A DNA stretch of 64,000 bases from Streptomyces sp. NBC_01255 (GTDB taxonomy: Bacteria > Actinomycetota > Actinomycetes > Streptomycetales > Streptomycetaceae): contig NZ_CP108474.1 of the NCBI RefSeq assembly GCF_036226445.1, positions 992,001 through 1,056,000 on the forward strand, given 5' to 3'. Below the pieces are notes generated by a model, which worked only from the letters and a program-made list of their open reading frames with translations, made no database searches and had not been told where the DNA came from. Of the stretch, positions 43,191-52,419 are shown piece after piece (the first letter of the stretch is position 1; each line of letters begins with the position of its first letter). A program made the position numbers and the translations under genes.

Positions 43191-43658
43191 TCACATGCTG
43201 CTGGAATTGCTCCATGGATTCGGCCTGGCCCCGCCCAACGGGGCCGGGGTGTTGAAGTGCGGGCCTTCGAGACGGCGGGCATCTTTGATCTCGCTGATCC
43301 TGGCAGCCGTCATCGGGGTCCACTCCCTCCTCTGTCCAGCGGCACGGAGGGCTTCTCCAACCTCGCTGAGCTTCACGGAGGACAACACGCCCGCCCGCTC
43401 GATCAGGTCGTCCCGGGCCACGGTGGTCAGCCATGTGCACGGAGTAAAGCCTGGACGCGGGAACGCGAACCGCAGCACGCCTTCGAAGGGCAGTCCTTCC
43501 GGGGCTCCTACGGCCACTTCAACGCCCAGGCCGCTGATGTCGACGCCCGCTGGCGCAACGACCTGCATCGCCTGAAACCCGGATGACTCCTCGTCCGAGA
43601 GCAGCACGACCGGGCGTCGCTCATCGAAGTCGACCCACCAGACTTCACCGCGTTGCAT
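43191..43658 (-). CDS. PemK/MazF-like toxin
   Basis: 155 aa beginning MQRGEVWWVDFDERRPVVLL, the characteristic start of MazF-type ribonuclease toxins. It continues with VVAPAGVDISGLGVEVAVG, GVLRFAFPRPGFTPCTWLTT and DDLIERAGVLSSVKLSEVGE, all on the family pattern. The family cleaves mRNA at short sequences. AGGAGG lies seven bases before the ATG. No antitoxin gene is recognisable upstream: the next DNA is a broken IS transposase on the opposite strand. It may therefore be orphaned, or inactive after a tail change (the C-terminal NTPAPLGGARPNPWSNSSSM looks foreign). Confidence 0.75.
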   Translation of the reverse strand: MQRGEVWWVDFDERRPVVLLSDEESSGFQAMQVVAPAGVDISGLGVEVAVGAPEGLPFEGVLRFAFPRPGFTPCTWLTTVARDDLIERAGVLSSVKLSEVGEALRAAGQRREWTPMTAARISEIKDARRLEGPHFNTPAPLGGARPNPWSNSSSM

Positions 43659-43792
43659 GTGTCCTCCTGGCACGAGACGGCGGGCGAACGCTGCATGCCC
43701 CGTGCGGGACACGGAAGGGATGCGGCCCCGTCTTCGCACGTCGTGACCGAGGGGCGGTGAAGACGGGCGCGGCCACCGTTGATCATCGGTGT

Positions 43793-45111
43793 GTGAAGAC
43801 TGAAGATCATGCGGTGGCCGCGAGTCACAGCGTAGACCCTGCCCGCTGGCAGGAGGCGTTCGAGGTCCTGATGTCCCGGATAGCGGGCCGGTTCGCGCGG
43901 GTTGAACCCCGGCGTCGGGTGCGGGACTTAGTACTGGGGCTGCTGTCGGACCTGCCGCGCAGGAACTGCTGGAGCATCGCCGAGTGGACCGGGCAGGCCA
44001 GTCCGCATGGAATGCAGCACCTGCTCGGCCGGGCTAAGTGGGATGCCGACACCGTGCGCGATGACGTGCGCGAGTACGTGCTGGAACATCTGCACGACGA
44101 CGATGCGGTGCTGGTCGTCGATGAGACCGGGGACGTGAAGAAGGGCACGCACACCGTGGGTGTCCAGCGCCAGTACACCGGCACGGCCGGGAGGATCGAA
44201 AACGCTCAGGTCGCTGTCTACCTCGTCTATGCAGGCCGCCGCGGACACGCGGCGATCGACCGCGAGCTGTACGTCCCGCGCTCGTGGACGTGCGACCCGG
44301 ACCGCTGCCGGGCGGCGGGACTGGGCGAGGACACCGTCTTCGCGACCAAGCCGGAGCTGGCCGCCCGCATGATCGGCCGGTTCCTTGACGCCGGGCACCG
44401 TGTGGGCTGGGTCGCGGGCGATGAGGTCTACGGCGGCAACCCCAAACTGCGGGCCGCGCTGGAAGAGCGCCAAGTCGGCTACGTGCTCGCCGTTTGCTTG
44501 CTCGGCCGAAGTCACTACGGGCGCGGGGAAGTTCTGCGCGGATGCCCTGGCCGTGAAGGTGCCGAAGTGGGCCTGGCTGAAGCTGTCAGCAGGGGCCGGC
44601 GGCAAGGGGCACCGCTTCTACGACTGGGCCGTCATCGACCTGGCCGAACCCCGCCTCGGCAGCCACCAACTGCTGATCCGCCGCGACCGCACCACCGGTG
44701 AACTGGCTTACTATCGTTGCTGGTCGCCGGCTGCGGTGCCTTTGGGCCACGCTGGTGCGGGTCGCCGGGTCGAGATGGCGAGTGGAGGAGACCTTCCAGT
44801 CCGGAAAAGGCCTGGCCGGACTGGACGAGCACCAGGTCCGCCGTTTCACCTCGTGGTCTCGCTGGGTCACCCTGGTCATGCTCGCCCACGCCTTTCTCGC
44901 CGTCGTCCGCGCTGACGAACACTCCCGCCATTCCGCCCCGGACGGGCTGATCCCGCTCACCTGCAACGAGATCCAGCCACTATTCACCACGCTCGTCGTT
45001 CGGCCCGTGCACGGTGCAGCCCACCGGCTCGGCTGGTCCGACTGGCGACGCCGCCATCAGGCCCGAGCCCAGACCAGCCATTACCGCCGACAAGCCGCGA
45101 ATCAGACCTGA
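43793..45111 (+). pseudogene. IS701-family transposase with two frameshifts
   Basis: A DDE transposase in three frames. Frame 1 runs from VKTEDHAVAASHSVD through RNCWSIAEWTGQASPHGMQH and VLVVDETGDVKKGTHTVGVQ to YVLAV. An extra T in the run at 44493-44495 shifts it into CSAEVTTGAGKF ... KGHRFYDWAVIDLAEPR. An extra G at 44744-44746 shifts again into TLVRVAGSRWRVEETFQ ... SDWRRRHQARAQTSHYR. Both lesions are in short homopolymers. Its right end, GGCTGGAGTA followed by CTAG, touches the next IS; no left end is recognisable. Confidence 0.85.
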
Positions 45112-45139
45112 AGATCACGATCTACGGCTGGAGTACTAG

Positions 45140-45274
45140 TACTCCAGCAGGACTTTGATGTTTTGCCTGGTCAACGGCTTGGGTTTGGGGAGTGTAGCGG
45201 GGTGGTGCTGGAAGCGGGGCGGGTTCACCTGGCCCGTCCCGCGAACGAGTGCCCTCGCCGTGTGTAGTGACATC
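45140..45274. repeat. Left 135-bp terminal inverted repeat
   Basis: Identical to the reverse complement of 46567-46701 except for the tenth base (A versus C). It lies wholly upstream of the transposase start. Confidence 0.9.
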
Positions 45275-45294
45275 GGGCTGGACAGCCACCATGT

Positions 45295-46524
45295 GTGACT
45301 GATGACGTAACCGCCAACGAGTGGGAACACGAACTGGAAGAACTCTTCCTGCAAGTCGGGCACCGCTTCTCACGTGTTGAGCCGCGACGCCGGATGCGGG
45401 ACTACGTCCGTGGTCTGCTCGGCCCGGTGGGCCGCAAGAACTCCTGGCAACTGGCCGAGTTTGCCGGGCACTCCACGCCGGACGGACTGCAGCACCTCCT
45501 GGCGAAAAGCCGGTGGGAAGCCGACGGAATCCGTGATGACCTGCAGGGTTACGTCGCCGAGCACCTCGGCGCCGACGACGGTGTCCTGATCATCGACGAC
45601 ACCGGCTTCGTCAAGAAGGGTGTCACTTCAGCCGGGGTGCAACGGCAGTACTCCGGCACAGCCGGCCGCACCGAGAACTGCCAGATCGGTGTCTTCGCCG
45701 CCTACGCCACCACCCTGGGCCATGCCTTGGTCGACCGCGAGCTCTACCTGCCCAAGTCCTGGACCGACGACCTCGAGCGCTGCCGTGCTGCCAAGATCCC
45801 CAGCGAGCGTGGCTTCGCGACGAAGAACGACCTGGCCCGCACCATGGTCCTGCGAGCACTCGCCTCCCCGCTGCCCGTCGCCTGGGTCACCGCGGATGCC
45901 GCCTACGGGCAGGACTCCCGCTTCCGCCGGTTCCTGGAAGACGTCGGCCTGTCCTATGTCATGGCCGTACCGAAGTCCCAGCAGGTCCACGGCCCCCGCA
46001 TCGACCATCTCATCGGCCAGGCTCCGCCAGAAGCGTGGCAGCAGCTCTCCTGCGGCGACGGCGCCAAGGGGCCCCGAATCTACGACTGGGCCGCGGCCCG
46101 GCTGCCGGCTGTCTGGGAATTCGACGGCGACGAGCCCACCCGCCAGCGATGGATGCTCGCCCGCCGCAGCATCACCAAGCCGGACGAGCTCGCCTACTTC
46201 CTCGCCTCGGCACCCCTGCAGGCAACCCTCACCGACCTCGTGGGGATCGCCGGCTGCCGCTGGAAGATCGAGGAGTGCTTCCAGAGCGCGAAGAACGAAT
46301 GCGGCCTGGACCAGTACGAAGTCCGCCGCTACACCGGCTGGCACCGGCACATCACTCTCGCCATGCTCGCCCACGCGTTCCTGGCCGTCACCGCCGCCCA
46401 CGCGAGGGAAAAAGGGGAACCGAGCAGAACACTCCCGACCTCGTGGACCTCACACCAGCCGAGATTCGCCGTCTCCTGGCAGCTGCCCACCGACATCCTG
46501 CTGCACAGGGCGACCACTCGATGA
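45295..46524 (+). CDS. IS701-family transposase, C-terminal frameshift
   Basis: 409 aa starting MTDDVTANEWEHELEELFLQ. DDE motifs: VLIIDDTGFVKKGVTSAGVQ (first Asp), VAWVTADAAYGQD (second), and CRWKIEECFQSAKNECGLD (Glu). After AREKGE (near the A5G4 run at 46409-46417) the frame diverges. The family-like tail, with QNTPDLVDLTPAEIRRLL and MNWSRWRRRHQARARR, is in another frame and ends near 46616. One base appears to have been lost. The catalytic core is intact, so the protein may still work. Confidence 0.85.
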   Translation: MTDDVTANEWEHELEELFLQVGHRFSRVEPRRRMRDYVRGLLGPVGRKNSWQLAEFAGHSTPDGLQHLLAKSRWEADGIRDDLQGYVAEHLGADDGVLIIDDTGFVKKGVTSAGVQRQYSGTAGRTENCQIGVFAAYATTLGHALVDRELYLPKSWTDDLERCRAAKIPSERGFATKNDLARTMVLRALASPLPVAWVTADAAYGQDSRFRRFLEDVGLSYVMAVPKSQQVHGPRIDHLIGQAPPEAWQQLSCGDGAKGPRIYDWAAARLPAVWEFDGDEPTRQRWMLARRSITKPDELAYFLASAPLQATLTDLVGIAGCRWKIEECFQSAKNECGLDQYEVRRYTGWHRHITLAMLAHAFLAVTAAHAREKGEPSRTLPTSWTSHQPRFAVSWQLPTDILLHRATTR

Positions 46525-46566
46525 ACTGGTCACGATGGCGCCGTCGGCACCAGGCCAGAGCCCGCA

Positions 46567-46701
46567 GATGTCACTACACACGGCGAGGGCACTCGTTCGC
46601 GGGACGGGCCAGGTGAACCCGCCCCGCTTCCAGCACCACCCCGCTACACTCCCCAAACCCAAGCCGTTGACCAGGCAAAACATCAAAGTCCGGCTGGAGT
46701 A
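46567..46701. repeat. Right 135-bp terminal inverted repeat
   Basis: Mate of 45140-45274. Its inner part overlaps DNA that would code for the original transposase C-terminus in the shifted frame, so the left repeat is effectively an inverted copy of the 3' end of the element. Confidence 0.9.
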
Positions 46702-46869
46702 CTAGGTCCAGGTCTGTTGACGGCATTCCAGGTCCGGTGGAGCCGCCAGTGCACGAGGCTGACGTTTCCTCGGCACCGGGAATGCGTCACACACACGACG
46801 GGTGGCTTCAGAGCATCCTCTTCGAGCCCGGATGGAACATCAAATGCGGTCCTTGGCGACGCCAAGTAG

Positions 46870-47066
46870 CTAGATCTTGGGCGCGCAGTCCGCTCTCCTC
46901 GGGTCCGCCTCCGTCGCGGGCCGCTCGTCCCGGATCCGGTCCAGGTCGGGCTTCCCGAACAGAAGGGGCTCGGCAGCCGAGTCCCAGATCGTCGCCGCCG
47001 GATCGAGCAACTCTCGATCCGGGCCCGGTCCCCCGCCTCATACGCCTCGTACATACCGGTGATCAC
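46870..47066 (-). pseudogene. Frameshifted SnoaL/DUF4440-like (NTF2-fold) remnant
   Basis: VITGMYEAYEAGDRARIES continues after a one-base shift as LDPAATIWDSAAEPLLFG and KPDLDRIRDERPATEADP, ending DCAPKI. That is the N-terminal half of an NTF2-fold protein of the SnoaL/DUF4440 type. The C-terminal half is missing. The stop region forms part of a 24-bp motif also found next to the integrase. Confidence 0.55.
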
Positions 47067-47622
47067 CGCTCAGACCGCCGAGGCGTCGGTGGCCGAGGCC
47101 CCGGGGCGAGCGGCCGAAGAAACGGCAGAGCGCGTGCGTCGGACACGGGAACCTCCAGGTCGGGCTCGATTCAGGCGGGTCACTCCAAGGGGTGCACGCC
47201 GGTCCCTCCGCCGTCCCATCTGCCGCCTCACCCGGGGAGATGCCCCGCCCTCTGCCGCCTTCCAGCCGCATCATCGTCGTACCGCAGGCGCCGTGGGTGT
47301 CGCCTTGGAAGCACAGCAGCAGGGGAGCAGGTCTGACACACAGAGCCCGCTGGCACCAAGATCTGGACCATTCCCGGACCAAACCACTGGCCTGAACCCC
47401 CAGGAGGACGCGGCCGTCCCCATGCGGTCAAGCGCTTCCGGACAGGTCAGCTGGGTGCGGCCTCGGGCCGTCGGCGCTCGGTGCCCTCTCCATGCCCGCT
47501 GCCGGGTATGCCAGGCCGGTCGTGTGCCGGCCGGGATGGCGGGCGGTGGCAGGACGCGGCAGAGCCCGGCCGGATGACTGTTACCGATCGGGCTCTGGGC
47601 GTGTGGGTGAGCAATGCCAGGG
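47067..47622. other. No gene recognised
   Basis: About 550 bp. Several open frames on both strands have Arg/Pro-rich shadow composition and no ribosome site or family motif. Confidence 0.5.
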
Positions 47623-47820
47623 TCAGAGCGTCTCGTCGTGCAGGTCCTCTTCGCGCATCAGGTCGTCCTCGCGGCGGCGCGAGGGCTCCTGCTGTTCTTG
47701 CTTCTGTCCCTGCTCGCGGGACTTGCCCGGCCGGGGGTGTGCGGGGTCTCCGGGGCGCCGGTGTTCCTGCCCCTCGCGGCCCTTGCCCGGCTCCTGGCGC
47801 TTGTCCTGCTTACCGCCCAT
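47623..47820 (-). CDS. Small, highly charged hydrophilic protein
   Basis: 65 aa, MGGKQDKRQEPGKGREGQEH... ending DDLMREEDLHDETL, with GAAGGAG eight bases before the ATG. It is rich in Gln, Glu, Lys and Arg and probably disordered; similar small stress-type proteins occur in Streptomyces. It follows the gene at 47834 after 13 bp, so they likely share a transcript. Confidence 0.6.
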   Translation of the reverse strand: MGGKQDKRQEPGKGREGQEHRRPGDPAHPRPGKSREQGQKQEQQEPSRRREDDLMREEDLHDETL

Positions 47821-47833
47821 GACGGCGACTCCT

Positions 47834-48031
47834 TCATACGGGGTACGGATTTCTCACTTTCACGCTGACACGAACAGTCACCGCTCGCACGATTTCGGTT
47901 ACGTCGTCAGTGGTGGCCACGCGCACGGTCGCCTGCGCCACCGTGGGGGTCGCTGCCCCCACAGTGCTCAAGACGCGGCCGTCAGCGGCCCGCGCGGTGA
48001 CCCGTGTCTCAGGTGCCGTGATGATCGCCAT
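47834..48031 (-). CDS. Small hypothetical protein
   Basis: 65 aa, MAIITAPETRVTARAADGRV, then LSTVGAATPTVAQATVRV and a beta-rich VTEIVRAVTVRVSVKVRNPY end. A strong GGAGGAGG precedes the ATG. No family recognised. First of a two-gene unit with 47623. Confidence 0.55.
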   Translation of the reverse strand: MAIITAPETRVTARAADGRVLSTVGAATPTVAQATVRVATTDDVTEIVRAVTVRVSVKVRNPYPV

Positions 48032-48337
48032 CAGCGGGTTCCTCCTCCCGGAACGCCTGCCCGGTTGGTTGATGCGAGGGCGGTTTTGCCGCGGCTGCTC
48101 CTAACCTGACGCGAGCGCCTCACAACGAGCATCAGAGAATCGATCGAACGGCAGATCAGGTATCCGCATACGCTCTGCCTCCGGTCGCCGTCTTCTGCGA
48201 CCCGACACGGCCGCACCCCATGCCCTGTCTGGAGGCCGAAGCTCACCCCCGGGGTGCACGGCTCGCCACCGCACTCGCAGCCGTTCCCGCGTTCGGGACC
48301 GCTGCGGAACGCGCCTCGGGCCGGACTCGACGCCTCC

Positions 48338-50434
48338 TCAAGGGGCGCGGCGGACGCGGGCGAGGACCAGAACCGTGTCGTCGGCCGGCGGGGCGGGCAG
48401 CAGGCTCGCGAGGATGCGGTCCGCCATGGCTTCCAACGCCCCCGGGGCTCCGCCCAGTTCGGCGCGCAATGCCTTCAGGCCGACCTCGAGGTCCCCGCCA
48501 CGTGTCTCGATGAGGCCGTCGGTATACAGGGCGAGAATCGCGTTCCGGGGAAGTTCGATCTCGATCGTCCTGAAAGGACAGCCGCCGACGCCGAGAGGGA
48601 CTCCCAGGACGTCGTCGATGGTCTCCACGGTGCCGTCCGGCCGGAGCACCAGGGGCGGGGGATGGCCGGCGCTGGCGATGCGGGCGCGCCCGCTCGTCGG
48701 GTCGTAGACGATGTACAGGCACGTCGCCAGCTCGATGCCGGCCTCCTGGGCGCACGCGTCGAGCTCAGTGAGCAGGTCGTCGGGCTCGCTGTCGTGCCTG
48801 GCCAGAGCCTTGGTGGTGATGCGAAGGCGGCCCATGGCAGCCGCGGCCGACACCCCGTGCCCCATCACGTCGCCCACCACGAGCACGACCCGGCCGTCCG
48901 GCAGATTGATCACGTCGTACCAGTCGCCGCCGACCTCGGTGACCCGGCTGCCGGGCAGGTACCGGTGAGCCACGTCCACGTACGGGCTGGTCGCCAACGC
49001 GCTGGGCAGCAATGCCCGCTGCAGTGTGAGGGCGATGTCCTGGACACGGCTGTACAGACGGGCGTTGTCCAAACAGATCGCAGCACGTGAGGCGAGCTCA
49101 CCGGCAAGGCTGACATCGTCCTGGGTGAAGGCCGGCCGGCCTGCGGACCGGCCGAACATGGCGATTCCCTGGACGGTGCCCCTGGCGATGAGCGGGGCGA
49201 CGAGGACGCAGGCCAACCCGCTCTCGGCCAGGAGCCGCGCGCGCGACTCGATGAGGACGGTCCGGGCCAGGAACTCATCGTTCACCACGGCGGAGATGGC
49301 ACGACCGGTTTGCAGCATGTCGTGGATGACGGAGCCGGGCGGATACCGCACCGTTTCCACTCCGCTCACGAGTTCGGTGGCCGGAGGGGGCAGGATCGTC
49401 CCGGATGCGATCCGGCGGGTGATCAGTGGTCGCGCCGGGTCGAAATCCTCCGCTTCATCCATCCACTCCACGACTTCGACCACGGCTCCGTCGCAGAAAT
49501 CCGGCATCGACGCGTCCACCAGCTCCTGGGCCGTGAGGTTCACGTCCAAGGTGGTCCCGATACGCTTGGAGGCCCCGTCCAGGAGAGCCAGTCGTCGCCG
49601 GCTGGCGGTGGCTTCCAGGATCGCCTGTTCCCGGTCCGTCACATCCACCATCAGCCCACCCACTCCGGGACGCGAGCCGACCGCCTGACTCAAGGGGAAA
49701 AAGCTCACAGACCGCACTTGGTCACGGTCCGGATGCCCCCGCGGGCGCATGCCGACCAGCGTCCCCACGACCGGCTCTCCGCCCAGGGCGACGTCGCGGA
49801 GCATGAGCTGGTACTCGCCACCGTCGGACATGATCATGACTTCGTCCATGTGCCGCCCGAGGTGCGCCTCGATCGGAAGGCCGTCCATGTCGGCGAGCGC
49901 CTGGTTGAGGTGGACGTACCGGAGGTCCGCGTCGAGCATGACCAGGCCGATGGGGCAGGTCTCGAAGAGGGCGTCGAGGAAGGCGAGGTTGGTCTTGACC
50001 CGATCGAGCTCGTCGCTACGGCTCGCCAGGATCATCACCGCCGAAGGCCCTCCGGCTCCGGTCACGGAGAAGACCCGGAAGCCGCAGTCGAAGACTGTGC
50101 CGTCACGGTGCCGTGCCGTCAGCCGGCCCCTCCAATACCCCTGGGTCCGGCCACGCTCCGTCAGTCGGGCGCACGATTCGGACGCGCTCTGGGGCCCGTC
50201 GGCGAAGAGAACGGCGCCGGGCTTCGACAGGACGGCGGTGGAGTCGTACCCGAAGAGGTCCCGCGCGCCCGGCCCCCAATAACAGACGAGGTCGCCGGCA
50301 TCGATGCCGAAGACAGCCACCGGCACATGCTCGAGCAGCGTCCCCGGCTCGGACCAGAACGGGCCGTGAGCCTCCTCGCCCCCCGGCCGAGCCGATGGCA
50401 CGAGACGTCCCCTTCCATCCGCCGTTCTATCCAT
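48338..50434 (-). CDS. PAS-PAS-GAF SpoIIE-type PP2C phosphatase
   Basis: 698 aa. PAS-like domain 1 (about 25-140: LLEHVPVAVFGIDAGDLVCY), PAS domain 2 (about 150-270: LFETCPIGLVMLDADLRYVH), and a GAF domain (about 285-460: LACVLVAPLIARGTVQGIAM). The C-terminal PP2C/SpoIIE phosphatase has LPGSRVTEVGGDWYDV, VVLVVGDVMGHGVSAAAAMG, ARIASAGHPPPLVLR and ALYTDGLIETRGGDLEVGL, with the metal-binding aspartates. Such proteins dephosphorylate anti-sigma-factor antagonists in partner-switching networks in response to signals or light. No sigma, anti-sigma or antagonist gene is adjacent. Confidence 0.9.
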   Translation of the reverse strand: MDRTADGRGRLVPSARPGGEEAHGPFWSEPGTLLEHVPVAVFGIDAGDLVCYWGPGARDLFGYDSTAVLSKPGAVLFADGPQSASESCARLTERGRTQGYWRGRLTARHRDGTVFDCGFRVFSVTGAGGPSAVMILASRSDELDRVKTNLAFLDALFETCPIGLVMLDADLRYVHLNQALADMDGLPIEAHLGRHMDEVMIMSDGGEYQLMLRDVALGGEPVVGTLVGMRPRGHPDRDQVRSVSFFPLSQAVGSRPGVGGLMVDVTDREQAILEATASRRRLALLDGASKRIGTTLDVNLTAQELVDASMPDFCDGAVVEVVEWMDEAEDFDPARPLITRRIASGTILPPPATELVSGVETVRYPPGSVIHDMLQTGRAISAVVNDEFLARTVLIESRARLLAESGLACVLVAPLIARGTVQGIAMFGRSAGRPAFTQDDVSLAGELASRAAICLDNARLYSRVQDIALTLQRALLPSALATSPYVDVAHRYLPGSRVTEVGGDWYDVINLPDGRVVLVVGDVMGHGVSAAAAMGRLRITTKALARHDSEPDDLLTELDACAQEAGIELATCLYIVYDPTSGRARIASAGHPPPLVLRPDGTVETIDDVLGVPLGVGGCPFRTIEIELPRNAILALYTDGLIETRGGDLEVGLKALRAELGGAPGALEAMADRILASLLPAPPADDTVLVLARVRRAP

Positions 50435-50527
50435 TCATTATGCGGAGACCTTGGGCTTTCCGCGGCGGGAAGTGCGCCGCGGCGAGGACTGAGCCGAGAG
50501 AGACGTCCCCGGCCACCAGTGGGCGGC

Positions 50528-51083
50528 TCAGCGCAGCAGGGCGGCAACGGCGGCCGCCGGTTCGGCCGCGTCGGGTTCGTCGCCGCTGATCAGGTCCGGG
50601 TGTACGAACGTCGCCGATGCGGGTGACGATGCAGGCGAGGTCCGGGAGCTCCATCGGCGGCACGCGGGCCCCGCGGTCCACCTCTTCCTGAAGGCTCCCT
50701 GGATCTTCGCGACGATGCGGCGCTGCACGACGCCGGCCCTGGTGGTCATCAGTCGGAGGGCCGCCTTGGGCTCGCGGGACACGAAGGTGTGGACGTAGTC
50801 GGCCTCGATGATGCCGCGGGTGAAGTTCTCCACGATGGCGGCGATGCGGGATCCTCCCTGGCCCGGCGCCTCGGCCGCAGCCTGCTCCAGGGCCGGCTCC
50901 GTGAGCGATCAGCTGATCGCGGTTTCCGACCCAGGGAAACAGCACGGCTCGGCTGATGCCGAGCGAGCCGGCGAGGTCCTGCATGTCGACGCGGTCCCCG
51001 GCAAGATACCGCTGACGCGCGAGATCGAACGCGTCCATCAGGCTGCGGCGCGGGACCTTGCCCGCGGCCAGGTGCCGTGACAA
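50528..51083 (-). pseudogene. Multiply frameshifted TetR/QsdR-type regulator
   Basis: The N-terminus from a TTG (GAGGAG upstream) reads RRSLMDAFDLARQRYLAGDR and VDMQDLAGSLGISRAVLFPW, the helix-turn-helix of QsdR-like TetR regulators. After RDQL the frame breaks. MENFTRGIIEADYVHTFVSR resumes in a second frame, GARVPPMELPDLACIVTRIG in a third, and TFVHPDLISGDEPDAAEP returns to the second. At least three indels. Confidence 0.8.
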
Positions 51084-51581
51084 CGGCGTCTCCTCTACGA
51101 CCACCACTGTTCTCGGACGCGGCGGGACAGCAGAAGGTGGCCATGCCCCAGATCCGCAACCGCCTGTGCCGCTGAGCCCGCCCCTGAACGACGGCAGCCC
51201 CCACCTCGACGGACGCTCCATAGCCGTCGCCACTCGTCTGACCTCAGCAGGCGGAGGAAGTTCCGAGGCGGTGTGTGACCAGACATCATTCGGCGCAACG
51301 GCCGGATAGGAAACTACGGATGGCTGCACCCTGCGGCTCACCCGGCCGACTGGCCATCTAAAGGTCGGACAGCGACACGCGGGCCCCCGCCCGGGCACGG
51401 GGCACGGGGCACGGGGCACGAACCAGCCCCCGTGATCACCGTCACCCCGGCGGACCGACGGCGATCCCGACCCCTGCATCCGCGAGGGAACCTCCCGTCG
51501 CCACAGGAACCCTCGAAGCGGCGCGGCAACCTAGCAGCGAATCCCGGGCCGGCAAAGCCGACGAAAGGAGCCGTCTCAACC
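51084..51581. other. No gene recognised
   Basis: About 500 bp without a supported gene. It contains a short tandem gggcacggggcac repeat at about 51395-51420 and ends with AAAGGAG serving the excisionase-like gene. Confidence 0.5.
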
Positions 51582-51780
51582 ATGGAACCGCAGCCGCACC
51601 CCTCCGAAAACAGCCGACCGCGCAGGCGTCAGCCCGTCGAGCCCGTCCTTAGGGACACTTCCGACGTCGCCACGATGCTCAGCATGTCCACGAGCTGGGT
51701 GTACAGGGAGGCGTCGAAGCTGGGCTTGAAGGGATACAAGCTCGGCCGTGGCAAGAATGCCAAGGTCCTGTACAGGAGTC
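51582..51780 (+). pseudogene. Truncated excisionase/MerR-like DNA-binding protein
   Basis: MEPQPHPSENSRPRRRQPVE, then VLRDTSDVATMLSMSTSWVY and KLGLKGYKLGRGKNAKVLYR: a small winged helix-turn-helix of the AlpA/Xis type found beside integrases of actinobacterial integrative elements. AAAGGAG lies about ten bases upstream. Homology stops near 51778, where minus-strand fragments of an unrelated gene (containing GTLYGLHNDIAWQLLPLELG) begin. No integrase is adjacent. Confidence 0.6.
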
Positions 51781-51975
51781 TGCCCGGAGTCGAACCCCAG
51801 CTCCAAGGGCAGCAGTTGCCAGGCGATGTCGTTGTGCAGCCCGTACAGGGTCCCGATGGGCGTGTACGGACCTCCGGGCTTCCCGCAGCCATGGCCTTCC
51901 AGAGTCGGCCGCCGATCCGGCCGACTCCACCACGTACCTCGGTGAGGCGCTGGAGGCAGTCGACCACGTCCGCCG

Positions 51976-52419
51976 TCATAGCGCTTCGAGGTGAGCGAGG
52001 AAGGTGGCCATGAGGCGGGGGCGGGGGACGTCGGGAACAAGCGCGTCGGGCAGGTCGGCTTCCAGGCCCCACTCCGTGTTGAAGGTGATGCTGCTGCCGT
52101 CCGGGACGACGCTGTCCCACAGCCACTTGGCGAACTCCGCTGCGGCATGGACCGTGCAGTCCTCGATGGCGATACCTTCCGGGGATTGTTTGGTGATGCC
52201 CTCCAGTTCCTCCTCGCCGAGCGTGATGCCGAAGTGCATGACGGACCCGCGCACGGGGCCTTCGCCCCCTTCGTCGACACGGACGAACGTGTCCGTCTGC
52301 CGCTCGCGCAGCTTGGCCTCGATCCCCTCGTAGGTCAGACCCCAGGTGGAACCCTCGGCGGGGCCGAAGACGTACATGGTCCGGAGTTCGGCCAGTTCGG
52401 CTAGTTCGGACGCGTCCAC
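51976..52419 (-). CDS. Candidate immunity protein of the polymorphic toxin
   Basis: 147 aa from GTG 52419 (VDASELAELAELRTMYVFGP). It has YEGIEAKLRERQTDTFVRVD, VMHFGITLGEEELEGITKQS, HAAAEFAKWLWDSVVPDGS and TFNTEWGLEADLPDALVPD. It is acidic (many Glu and Asp), suiting an inhibitor of a basic nuclease domain. The start lies inside the last codons of the toxin gene (19-bp overlap), the standard toxin-then-immunity layout. The family is not recognised; the role is inferred from context. Confidence 0.65.
   Translation of the reverse strand: MDASELAELAELRTMYVFGPAEGSTWGLTYEGIEAKLRERQTDTFVRVDEGGEGPVRGSVMHFGITLGEEELEGITKQSPEGIAIEDCTVHAAAEFAKWLWDSVVPDGSSITFNTEWGLEADLPDALVPDVPRPRLMATFLAHLEAL

Larger units (their letters stand above)
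45140..46701 (+). mobile_element. IS701-type insertion sequence, 1562 bp, long inverted repeats
   Basis: Both ends begin TACTCCAGC reading inward, and the element is flanked by CTAG at 45136-45139 and 46702-46705. This is the 4-bp YTAR target duplication of the IS701 family. The inverted repeats are 135 bp with one mismatch, far longer than normal for this family. It has landed at the CTAG bordering the older transposase copy, so the joint at 45129-45148 is a perfect 20-bp palindrome. Confidence 0.88.

Noticed and set aside
41529-45135. One composite transposon from the IS-like end at 41529 to 45135
   Set aside because: The ends are similar only over about 20 bp, there is no CTAG flank on the left, and the genes between are heterogeneous remnants.
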